16,435 bases of DNA from JAYOEY01 sp038120295 (GTDB lineage: Bacteria > Pseudomonadota > Alphaproteobacteria > MPNO01 > UBA2964): positions 1 through 16,435 of the forward strand of contig JAYOLL010000043.1 in NCBI GenBank assembly GCA_038120295.1. Direction: 5' to 3'. Under the pieces are notes generated by a model. The model did no database searches. It was given only the letters and a program-made list of their open reading frames with translations, and was not told the origin of the DNA. Positions 7,602-16,342 of this stretch are shown piece after piece. Both the position numbers and the translations under genes were made by a program. Numbering within the stretch: the stretch's first letter is position 1; each line of letters opens with the position of its first letter.

Positions 7602-8975
7602 CTATCGTCCGACGGCCTTCCGCAACTGCGCGATGAAGAACCCGTCCATACCGCCACGGTCGCCGAGATGGCAGGGCAGCGTCCGAATATCGCCATCGGG
7701 TGTAACCGCGCCCTCCGGAACGCCTGCCTCAGCCGCCATCGCCGGCACGCGCTCGAATCGTTTGTGGGCGGCCAGAAAGGAGGCGATCCTGTCCGGTCCT
7801 TCCTCGGCCTGTAGCGAACAGACGCTGTAGACCAGAACGCCGCCGGGCTTGAGCATCTTCGCCGCAGAATCCAGCAGTCGCGCCTGCAACGAGGCGAGGC
7901 GAGTAACGTCTTCCGGTGCCTTGTTCCAGGCAATATCTGGATGTCGACGGATGGTCCCGGTTGCGCTGCAGGGCGCATCGAGCAGAACGGCATCGGCCGG
8001 CTGGGCAGGCCGCCAGCTCGTCGCATCGGCGGCAACTACCTCCGCCTTCATGCCGAGCCGATCGAGATTTTCGCGCAAACGGCCGAGTCGCTGCTCCGAC
8101 CGGTCGAGTGCCGTTACGGTCGCGCCCGCTGCCAGAAGCTGCGCCGTCTTGCCGCCCGGCGCCGCGCACAGATCGATGATCTTTTTCCCGGCGGCGTCGC
8201 CCAGCGCCGAGAGCAGCAGCCGCGCAGGAACGGATGCGGCAGCGTCCTGTACCCACCAGCCACCGCCCTTGAACCCGACCAGACCGGTCACCTCTCCCGC
8301 GCCGCGAAGCCTTACCGTGCCACCCGGCAGAACCTCGCCGCCGAGTCTTTTCGCCCATTCTTCCGGGTTTCCCCGCACCGTGAGATCGAGCGGCGGCTCA
8401 GCGAGGTGCGCTTTCGCGATGGCGACGGTTTTCTCCGCACCGTAGGATTTCGTCCAGCTCTCCCGCAGCCATTTGGGCGCGTTCAGGGCGGGATCCGCCT
8501 TGGCGAAAATAACCGCGCCGTCGCGCGAGACCCGGCGCAGCACCGCGTTGACCAGCCCCTTGAAGCCCTGCTGGCGGACCACAATGCAGAGCCGGACGGA
8601 ATTATCGACCACGGCATGGGCGGGCGTTTCCAGCACGAGAAGCTGGGCGACGCCGAGCCGCAGGATATTGCGGACCGCGAACGCCCGGTCGGGCAGGGGA
8701 TTCTCGACAAAGGCGTCCAGCACGGCATCGATCTGCCCCAGCCGGCGCAGGACAGTCGCCACCATCATCCGGGCGAAGGCGCGGTCGCGCGGCTCCAGCG
8801 CCGCCATCGACCGGCTCTGCACCAGCGCGTCGTCGAGCGACGTGCCCTTGCGCAGCACAACGTCCAGCATGTTGACGGCGGCGGCGCGCGCATCGACGCC
8901 CTGTCTTACAGCGTCCTTCTTGACCGCCGGTTCGGGGGGCGATTTAGCGGATTTTTTCAGCGCAAACCTGTCCAT
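7602..8975 (-). CDS. rsmB: 16S rRNA (cytosine-967-C5)-methyltransferase
   Basis: 457 residues, family-typical. The N-terminal NusB-like RNA-binding domain (about 28-155) includes RDRAFARMMVATVLRRLG and ILRLGVAQLLVLETPAHAVV. The C-terminal Rossmann methyltransferase has the SAM motif DLCAAPGGKTAQL (268-280), LLDAPCSATGTIRRHPDIAW (331-350, Cys336) and YSVCSLQAEEG (383-393, nucleophile Cys386). The paired cysteines are those of RNA m5C methyltransferases. Known: methylates C967 of 16S rRNA during 30S assembly. An Ala/Lys-rich N-terminal tail of about 25 residues precedes the NusB domain. It lies 110 bases after htpX on the same strand and heads the stretch that leads to the carbamoyltransferase unit and rpe. 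Confidence 0.95.
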   Translation of the reverse strand: MDRFALKKSAKSPPEPAVKKDAVRQGVDARAAAVNMLDVVLRKGTSLDDALVQSRSMAALEPRDRAFARMMVATVLRRLGQIDAVLDAFVENPLPDRAFAVRNILRLGVAQLLVLETPAHAVVDNSVRLCIVVRQQGFKGLVNAVLRRVSRDGAVIFAKADPALNAPKWLRESWTKSYGAEKTVAIAKAHLAEPPLDLTVRGNPEEWAKRLGGEVLPGGTVRLRGAGEVTGLVGFKGGGWWVQDAAASVPARLLLSALGDAAGKKIIDLCAAPGGKTAQLLAAGATVTALDRSEQRLGRLRENLDRLGMKAEVVAADATSWRPAQPADAVLLDAPCSATGTIRRHPDIAWNKAPEDVTRLASLQARLLDSAAKMLKPGGVLVYSVCSLQAEEGPDRIASFLAAHKRFERVPAMAAEAGVPEGAVTPDGDIRTLPCHLGDRGGMDGFFIAQLRKAVGR

Positions 8976-9085
8976 CGGCGCACAATAGCGGCGAATCCGA
9001 AAAGCGCCAGTTAAAGGAACGGGCTACGTTCTGTCATCGATTGCCCGCCCCCGTTCGGAGAGAGGGATCGCCACCCGTTCCAACC

Positions 9086-9940
9086 TTACCCCCACGGCCC
9101 GGCAACGCCGGCCATCTGGCGCAACGCGGCCACCCGGTTCGCCGTGTTGGGGTGGGTCGAGAACAGATTGTCCATCGAGCGTCCGTGGAGCGGGTTGACG
9201 ATGAACATATGCGCCGTCGCGGGGTTGGCTTCCGCTTCCTCGTTGTCGATGGCGGCGGCGCCCTGTTCCAGCTTGTCGAGCGCAGAGGCCAGCCACAGCG
9301 GATGGCCGCAGATTTCAGCACCGGCGCGGTCGGCGGCGTATTCGCGGGTGCGCGAGATCGCCATCTGCACCAGAGCTGCGGCGATAGGCGCGAGAATCAT
9401 GATCAGGATAGCGCCGATGATTCCGAGCGGGTTGTTGCGGCTGTTGCCGCCGAAGAACAGGGCGAAGTTCGCCAGCATGGAGATCGCGCCGGCGAAGGTA
9501 GCGGTGATCGTCATGATCAGCGTATCGCGGTTCCGGACATGAGCGAGTTCGTGCGCCATCACCCCGGCGATTTCCTCGTGGTTAAGGATGCGCATCAGAC
9601 CGGTGGTGGCGGCGACCGCGGCGTTCTCCGGGTTGCGCCCGGTGGCGAACGCGTTGGGCTGGTCGCTGTCGATGATATAGACGCGCGGCATCGGCAGTTC
9701 CGCCCGCTCGGCGAGCTGCGCGACGATGCGGTAATAGGCCCCGCCGGACCGTTCATCGACCTCCTTCGCGCCGTACATGGACAGGACCATCCGGTCGGAA
9801 TTCCAGTAGGCGAACGCGTTCATCGCGATCGCGATCAGCAGCGCGATCGCCATGCCGGCCTCGCCGCCCAGCATGAAGCCGATGGCGAGGAACAGGCCGG
9901 TCATCGCGGCAAGCAGGATGGCGGTGCGGGCGTAGTTCAT
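9086..9940 (-). CDS. htpX: Membrane-bound zinc metalloprotease HtpX
   Basis: 284 residues from the ATG at 9940 (MNYARTAILLAAMTG). The frame is open further upstream, but this start gives the standard HtpX N-terminus and length, and a longer protein would overlap the divergent sdhAF4-like gene. Two N-terminal membrane helices occupy about 5-23 and 27-46. The zinc site HELAH is at 130-134 and the third ligand lies in SRTREYAADRAGA (Glu200). Two further hydrophobic segments at 141-163 and 172-194 lie between these. The C-terminus has LFSTHPNTANRVAALRQM. Known: inner-membrane quality-control protease cleaving misfolded membrane proteins, often heat- or envelope-stress induced. It precedes rsmB on the same strand and is divergent from the SdhAF4-like gene. 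Confidence 0.95.
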   Translation of the reverse strand: MNYARTAILLAAMTGLFLAIGFMLGGEAGMAIALLIAIAMNAFAYWNSDRMVLSMYGAKEVDERSGGAYYRIVAQLAERAELPMPRVYIIDSDQPNAFATGRNPENAAVAATTGLMRILNHEEIAGVMAHELAHVRNRDTLIMTITATFAGAISMLANFALFFGGNSRNNPLGIIGAILIMILAPIAAALVQMAISRTREYAADRAGAEICGHPLWLASALDKLEQGAAAIDNEEAEANPATAHMFIVNPLHGRSMDNLFSTHPNTANRVAALRQMAGVAGPWG

Positions 9941-10013
9941 GGGGTCAGTTGCAGTTTCGAAATACTGCCCGGAATGTGGTAAGGGAATGGCCCCACCGCA
10001 AGAGAGCCCGACC

Positions 10014-10175
10014 ATGACTGACGACAAGCCGCAAGCACCCGCCGAAGAGAAAAAGAACGAAACGGCGAAAAGGGAAGACACCACAGATCGTCCCACAGAG
10101 GTGGGCGGCCGCGGCGGGCTCGACCCGACCCGCTACGGCGACTGGGAAAAGAACGGCAAATGCGTGGATTTCTGA
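10014..10175 (+). CDS. DUF1674 / succinate dehydrogenase assembly factor 4-like protein
   Basis: 53 residues from ATG at 10014. The frame is open back to an ATG at 9939, but the shorter start has AGAG in its leader and gives the usual polar, charged N-terminus; the longer one would overlap the start of htpX. The C-terminal signature GGRGGLDPTRYGDWEKNGKCVDF (residues 31-53) is diagnostic of DUF1674, the bacterial relative of mitochondrial SDHAF4. Known: these small soluble proteins bind the flavinylated SdhA subunit and help assemble complex II. The first 28 residues are low-complexity and probably disordered. Divergent from htpX across 73 bases, an arrangement I recall from other Alphaproteobacteria. 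Confidence 0.88.
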   Translation: MTDDKPQAPAEEKKNETAKREDTTDRPTEVGGRGGLDPTRYGDWEKNGKCVDF

Positions 10176-10197
10176 GGAGGCGGATCCTCTCGGAAAG

Positions 10198-10221
10198 ATG
10201 CCCGGGACTGGGCCCGGGCAT
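10198..10221. repeat. Palindromic unit 1 (REP-like)
   Basis: ATGCCCGGG (10198-10206) and CCCGGGCAT (10213-10221) form a perfect 9-bp stem with the loop ACTGGG. Read on the minus strand it starts CGTCATGCCCGGG, the form of palindromes dispersed in many alphaproteobacterial genomes. It lies just downstream of the SdhAF4-like stop. Confidence 0.65.
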
Positions 10222-10244
10222 GACGAGATTTATATGAACACGTC

Positions 10245-10267
10245 ATCGCCGGACCTGTTCCGGCGAT
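10245..10267. repeat. Palindromic unit 2 (REP-like), head-to-head with unit 1
   Basis: ATCGCCGGA (10245-10253) and TCCGGCGAT (10259-10267) form a perfect 9-bp stem with the loop CCTGT. On the plus strand it starts CGTCATCGCCGG, the mirror orientation of unit 1, so the two share the lead CGTCAT and face each other across 10222-10244. Placed between convergent genes, the pair may also act as a bidirectional transcription stop. Confidence 0.65.
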
Positions 10268-10290
10268 CTCCCACCGATTAGCCGAGAAAC

Positions 10291-12383
<2,093 letters not shown>

Positions 12384-12420
12384 CGTCGTCTCCCGTTGTC
12401 TGTCTGCGCCCCAGAGATCA

Positions 12421-12480
12421 ATGAGCAGCGACGCTCATGCTTTCGGGCGAATTATGTTCGGAGTCGCCCGGTCAAGGCAA
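12421..12480 (-). promoter_or_regulatory. Candidate acs promoter with a downstream inverted repeat
   Basis: On the minus strand TTGCCT (12480-12475) is followed after 18 bases by CATAAT (12456-12451), matching five of six -10 positions. About 12 bases further on, ATGAGC (12421-12426) and GCTCAT (12433-12438) form a perfect 6-bp inverted repeat around AGCGAC, placed near the expected start of the transcript, where an operator or a short leader hairpin could sit. By eye only. Confidence 0.4.
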
Positions 12481-12519
12481 GAAAACGCCCCGACCGCGAA
12501 GCGGCAAACCGGCCAGAGG

Positions 12520-12882
12520 TTATTCGTCCAGCAGGATGTTGCCGTCCTCGACGCGCACCTTGATCGGCGCCAGCGAGCGGCCGAGGCAGGGGCCCCAGAC
12601 GCACTTGCCGTCTTCGATCTCGAACAGCGCGCCATGGGTCGCGCACATGATGTAATCGAGCTCGGTCGTCAGGAAGGTATTGGGCTTCCAGTCCAGCACG
12701 GTGCCCTGGTGCGGGCAGAGATTCATATAGGCGAAGACCTCGCCTTCCTTCTTCACCACGAACATGCGCTCGCGCCGTCCGACGCGGAATTCCCGGCTGC
12801 CGGGATCTTCCAGCTCGTCGAGGGTGCAGAGAACGGTATCGGTGCCCTTGTCTTCGGTGATGGGTGTGTCTTCGTAACTCAT
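12520..12882 (-). CDS. Rieske [2Fe-2S] protein
   Basis: 120 residues. A Rieske cluster site is complete: Cys56 and His58 in LCPHQGTVLDW, Cys80 and His83 in MCATHGALFEIEDG. The C-terminal GPCLGRSLAPIKVRVEDGNI is the usual strand closing the domain. There is no signal peptide, membrane anchor or fused catalytic domain, so it is a soluble cytosolic ferredoxin-like protein. Known: such stand-alone Rieske proteins carry electrons for ring-hydroxylating or other oxygenases, or have unknown partners. No oxygenase is present nearby, so the partner is not known. AGAGGAAAC lies upstream of the ATG at 12882. It precedes acs by 136 bases on the same strand. Confidence 0.9.
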   Translation of the reverse strand: MSYEDTPITEDKGTDTVLCTLDELEDPGSREFRVGRRERMFVVKKEGEVFAYMNLCPHQGTVLDWKPNTFLTTELDYIMCATHGALFEIEDGKCVWGPCLGRSLAPIKVRVEDGNILLDE

Positions 12883-12905
12883 CCTGGGTTTCCTCTAATA
12901 AACAC

Positions 12906-12945
12906 GGCGGGCATCAAGGGTTGGTGTGGCGGCTTGATGACCGCC
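12906..12945 (-). terminator. Stem-loop downstream of the gpsA-EVE pair
   Basis: GGCGGGCATCAAG (12906-12918) pairs with CTTGATGACCGCC (12933-12945) over 13 positions with one G/A mismatch and a 14-base loop. On the minus strand it follows the EVE gene by 64 bases and is trailed by GTGTTTATTAG, a weak T-rich tail. It may end the gpsA-EVE transcript. It also lies 24 bases upstream of the Rieske ATG, so a role as operator or leader structure of that gene is possible. Confidence 0.4.
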
Positions 12946-13009
12946 GGAACAAATAACCGGTGGCCGGGAGGTGGAGTGGGCCGGTGCAAATTGCGTTAGA
13001 AATTTAATA

Positions 13010-13423
13010 TCAGGGTTTAATCCCCGCCATCCTGCAAATGATCTTCCATTCGTCCTTCGCCACCGGCACGACCGACAGGCGGGACTGTTTGACCAGCGCG
13101 AAGTTTTCCAGCTTCGGCTCCGCCTTTATATCCGCCAGCGTGACCGGCGTCTTCACCGGGTAGAGCGCCTTCACGTCGACCATGCCGAACCGGTCGGACT
13201 TGTCCGTATGGTCCGGGTAATGCTCCTTCACCACCTCGACCACGCCGACGATCTGCTTCTCCTTCACCGAGTGATAGAAGAAGCCTCTGTCGCCGATCTT
13301 CATGGCCTTCATGTTGTTGTTGGCCTGATGGTTGCGCACGCCGTCCCAGTGCTCGACGCCCTTCTTAACCTGGTCGTCCCACGACCACGCGCCCGGTTCC
13401 GATTTGAACAGCCAGTAATTCAT
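13010..13423 (-). CDS. EVE domain-containing protein
   Basis: 137 residues forming one EVE domain (PUA-like fold). The start MNYWLFKSEPGAWSWDD, then WDGVRNHQANNNMKAMKIGD (26-45), and RGFFYHS with IVGVVEVVKEHYPD are family hallmarks. Known: EVE proteins resemble YTH and PUA domains and are thought to bind modified bases in RNA or DNA; the housekeeping form is common next to gpsA in Alphaproteobacteria. A perfect AAGGAG lies five bases before the ATG. It begins 17 bases after the gpsA stop, so the two are almost certainly co-transcribed. Confidence 0.93.
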   Translation of the reverse strand: MNYWLFKSEPGAWSWDDQVKKGVEHWDGVRNHQANNNMKAMKIGDRGFFYHSVKEKQIVGVVEVVKEHYPDHTDKSDRFGMVDVKALYPVKTPVTLADIKAEPKLENFALVKQSRLSVVPVAKDEWKIICRMAGIKP

Positions 13424-13440
13424 GTCGGCTCCTTCGTCAC

Positions 13441-14439
13441 TTATCCCGCCTCGCGCCCGGACGGCCGGGACAGCAGCGCCTCGATCGCCTCATCCACCGT
13501 GGCGCGGCCTTTCAGTACCGCCTCGACCCCGGCGCAGATCGGCATGTCGACATTTATTTTCGCCGCCAGCGCGGTGACGGCTTCCGCCGAGAACACGCCC
13601 TCGGCGACCGTGCGGCGTGATTTGAGAATATCGTCCAGCGTCTCGCCGCGCCCCAGCGCCTCGCCCAGCGAATAGTTGCGCGACTGGGTGCTGGTGCAGG
13701 TCAGCGTCAGATCGCCGAGCCCGGCGAGGCCCATCAGCGTTTCAGCGCGACCGCCCTTGGCGACGCCGAGCCGCGTCATCTCGGCCAGCCCGCGGGTGAT
13801 CAGCGTGGCCCGCGTGTTGTCGCCGAAGCCGCGCCCCTGCGCCACGCCGCAGGCGATGGCCAGCACGTTCTTGACCGCGCCGCCGATCTCCGCCCCGTTC
13901 ACATCGTCGGTCCGGTAGATCCGGAAATGCGGCGAGCCCAGCGCCTCGGCCAGCGCCTTGCCGACCGCGTCGTCGCGGCAGGCGAGCGTCAGCCCGGTCG
14001 GCGCGCCGCGCGCCACTTCCGCCGCGAAGGTCGGGCCGGACAGGACCGCGACCGGGTGGCCCGGCAATGTCTCGGCGGCGATTTCCGACATCAGCGCCGT
14101 CGTGCCCTGTTCGATCCCCTTGGAACAGATGACGACCGGCGCGCCGGCGGGCAGCGCTGCGGCAAGCTCGCCCGTGACACGGCGCAGATGTTGCGCCGGG
14201 GTGACCAGCAGCACGGCGTCGGCCGCGGCCGCCTCTTCCAGCACGGAGGTCGCGCGGATCGCGGGATCGAGCGGCACGCCGGGCAGGTACAGCGCGTTTT
14301 CGTGACCGGCGTTGATGCCGTCCGTCACCTCCTGCTCGAACGCCCACAGCACGATGTCGCTGCCCGCCCCGCGGACCGCCTGCGCCAGCGCCGTGCCCCA
14401 GGCCCCGGCCCCGATAATGCCGATATACGAAATGCTCAT
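13441..14439 (-). CDS. gpsA: NAD(P)H-dependent glycerol-3-phosphate dehydrogenase
   Basis: 332 residues, full length. The dinucleotide motif IGAGAWGTALA is at 9-19, SKGIEQGTT at 106-114, LSGPTFAAEVA at 133-143 and the catalytic lysine in GGAVKNVLAIACGVAQGRG (Lys190). The C-terminal helical part contains MGLAGLGDLTLTCTSTQSRN. Known: reduces dihydroxyacetone phosphate to sn-glycerol 3-phosphate for phospholipid synthesis, in the cytosol. GGGGAG precedes the ATG at 14439. It leads the gpsA-EVE pair. The gene usually upstream in this group (tsaD) is not here; the HicB-like gene and broken pentapeptide gene occupy that side. Confidence 0.96.
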   Translation of the reverse strand: MSISYIGIIGAGAWGTALAQAVRGAGSDIVLWAFEQEVTDGINAGHENALYLPGVPLDPAIRATSVLEEAAAADAVLLVTPAQHLRRVTGELAAALPAGAPVVICSKGIEQGTTALMSEIAAETLPGHPVAVLSGPTFAAEVARGAPTGLTLACRDDAVGKALAEALGSPHFRIYRTDDVNGAEIGGAVKNVLAIACGVAQGRGFGDNTRATLITRGLAEMTRLGVAKGGRAETLMGLAGLGDLTLTCTSTQSRNYSLGEALGRGETLDDILKSRRTVAEGVFSAEAVTALAAKINVDMPICAGVEAVLKGRATVDEAIEALLSRPSGREAG

Positions 14440-14520
14440 CTGTCAGAAGCTCCCCGTGGCGGGGGAGTTTAGTGGGTTTGGTGCCTCAACGAAATAGAGG
14501 AACGGAACAGGGGGGCGGAC

Positions 14521-14853
14521 ATGGCGGAAGCGCTGGCCGAGGCCGCCGACCTGCTCGATTCGGCGCTGATGTTTCGCATGAAAAACCGCGAGGAAATTCC
14601 AAAGCCCTCGAAACCGCGCCGGGGCGAACGGCTGATCGCGCCCGACACCGCCGTCGCCATGAAGATCGCGCTCTATATCGCGATGCGCGAGCGCGGCGTC
14701 ACCGCCGCCGACCTGACCCGCCGCCTCGGCATCGACAACCGCGAGGCGCAGCGCATCCTGAACCCGCACCACGCGACAAAGACCGCTCGTATGAGCGAGG
14801 CCATCGAAGCGACGGGGAGCAAGGCGGTGATTGAGTTGACGGCGGCTGAGTAG
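14521..14853 (+). CDS. HicB-like antitoxin, N-terminally short and without a HicA partner
   Basis: 110 residues. Residues 1-35 (MAEALAEAADLLDSALMF ... EIPKPSKPRRGE) match the second half of the HicB partial RNase H-like domain. Residues 40-107 match the C-terminal helix-turn-helix type (IAMRERGVTAADLTRRLGID ... RILNPHHATKTARM). Known: HicB proteins of this type are about 135 residues, neutralise HicA mRNA interferase and repress their operon. Here roughly the first 25-30 residues, normally carrying the beta-strand core, are missing: reading upstream in frame gives no HicB-like sequence before a TAG at 14470-14472. No HicA-sized gene adjoins on either side. The ribosome-binding site is a poor G-run. 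It may be a decaying remnant or a solitary DNA-binding protein. Confidence 0.7.
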   Translation: MAEALAEAADLLDSALMFRMKNREEIPKPSKPRRGERLIAPDTAVAMKIALYIAMRERGVTAADLTRRLGIDNREAQRILNPHHATKTARMSEAIEATGSKAVIELTAAE

Positions 14854-14865
14854 CTTGCTCTCGGA

Positions 14866-16327
14866 TCACTTGATCCGGAAATGGTTCCGGACGGCGAGCA
14901 GGAACAGGAAGATCAAGACGGCGGAAATTGCCGTTTGCGCCATACTGATAATAACCACAGCATCAGGAATGTTAGCGATGAAAGGCCTTTCAGATACTAC
15001 TCCGTACAGACAAGCGTAGTACTGGTTCAGTTTGTCCGCCGATCCGAGACCTAAAAACAAGGATTTATAGCGCGATAAACCGAGGGCAGCCGACTAAGCA
15101 TCGTTGCCACCCCAGACGCATAACGGATGCCTGCCTGTCGCTTGATGGAGATATAACATAGCACCGACAGCCCAAGCCACTGTCAGCCAAATAACCGGAC
15201 GCATCATCGATCGCCCGAAATCTGAAAGAAGTTGATAGAAAGCCCCAAACCAAAAAGCTGCGTGCCAAATTTTGTCTGTAACCCAACGCCGGGCCTGCAA
15301 CTCACCTTTGAAAAATATTTGCTCACGCTCGTGATCATGACCTTGAATAGCGAGTCGTGTCAGCGCACCCCCGCGCGCGGCAATTTCGATATCGCCCGCA
15401 AAACAAGAAAATTTAGATTCACTTAGACCAATCATGTTCAAATTGTCTAATCGAGGCGCTTCAGCAAAATGTGCCTGTGAGAAATCAGGCACTGTACGGA
15501 AACTTGTTTTAGATAATACAAAACCTGATTTGCAATCTATTCCTGCAAAATTTGCTTCTTTCCCAAACTCCGAATCTGAAAAAGACACAAATTTATTGAA
15601 TGTCCCCAGGCCAAATCGAGCGCCATTTAAAAATTTAACATTATTGAACCAAAGAAACCCGAAGAATTCGCATGATGTAAACCGTGCCAAGCCGGAGAAG
15701 ATCGTGCCAGAAAATCTGGTTAGGCCTTTAAAGGAAACATTTGAGAATGAGGATTTACCCACAAAATTGCTCCTTTGAAAGGAAACGTACGCATCAAATC
15801 TTGCTTCATTGAAATTCGATTTAGAGAAATTCACGCCGATAAATTGAGAAGTCCGCTTGAAAATCGTTTTTTTTGAAAATTCGCCCGATCCAAAAATTCC
15901 GAATCATCAAAAGTTGAATTCCCTTCAAAAACTGCATTACTATAGCATGCGTCTTTATAAAATTTAATACACTTGAAGTCGGAATTCTTTAGAAACCTTG
16001 TTGTATCAAAAGTTACATCTCCCCAGAATTGAGCCCCATTAAAACTCAAGTTCCCCTAAAAATAGACCCCGAAAACTTTGCGTGGTGAGGAAAGATGTAA
16101 TTTGAAAATTCTCCTTCATTATCGGTGAAGTGATTACCCGAGAAGTCGCAAAATGCAAGTTGTGACCATTTCCGTAATTCGGATTCTATATTTTCTTTTT
16201 TCTTGTCACCAACTACAGATATGTCGTCATTTTGCAACGCTTCCCTCTTAAGGAGCATTGCCCTTGCCCACATATTCCACGCGTCACGGCCTTGCACATA
16301 AAGTGCAAGGGTTTCTTCCTTATTCAT
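14866..16327 (-). pseudogene. Pentapeptide-repeat membrane protein, broken by two frameshifts and an amber stop
   Basis: Four consecutive minus-strand pieces read as one protein: 16327-16046 (start MNKEETLALYVQGRDAWNMW, with GAGGAA upstream), a middle piece ending at 15831, a third ending at a TAG (15094-15096), and a tail to 14866. The middle is a run of F-every-5-to-6-residue pentapeptide repeats. The linker GHDHEREQIFF and the segment DFGRSMMRPVIWLTVAWAVG (membrane helix) follow, and the tail ends ISAVLIFLFLLAVRNHFRIK (second helix). Both frameshifts lie at homopolymers, near C4/A5 (16053-16062) and at T8 (15867-15874); adding one base at each gives 1464 bases, 488 codons. The repeat region is very AT-rich (20 G+C of 60 in 15541-15600), unlike its neighbours, suggesting transfer. 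Known: such proteins are membrane-linked, function unclear. Sequencing error at homopolymers is the main alternative to true decay. Confidence 0.82.
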
Positions 16328-16342
16328 GACGGCTGTTCCTCT

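Noticed and set aside
9939..10013. Longer N-terminus for the SdhAF4-like protein (MGSVAVSKYCPECGKG, with a CPEC pair resembling half a zinc knuckle)
   Set aside because: It would overlap the htpX start codon, there is only a single CxxC, and DUF1674 proteins usually begin near the shorter start.
14863..14890. Overlapping small palindromes GGATC-ACTT-GATCC and CCGGAA-ATGG-TTCCGG at the convergent ends of the HicB-like and pentapeptide genes
   Set aside because: Short stems, no T-run, and mostly inside the coding tail; not enough to call a terminator.
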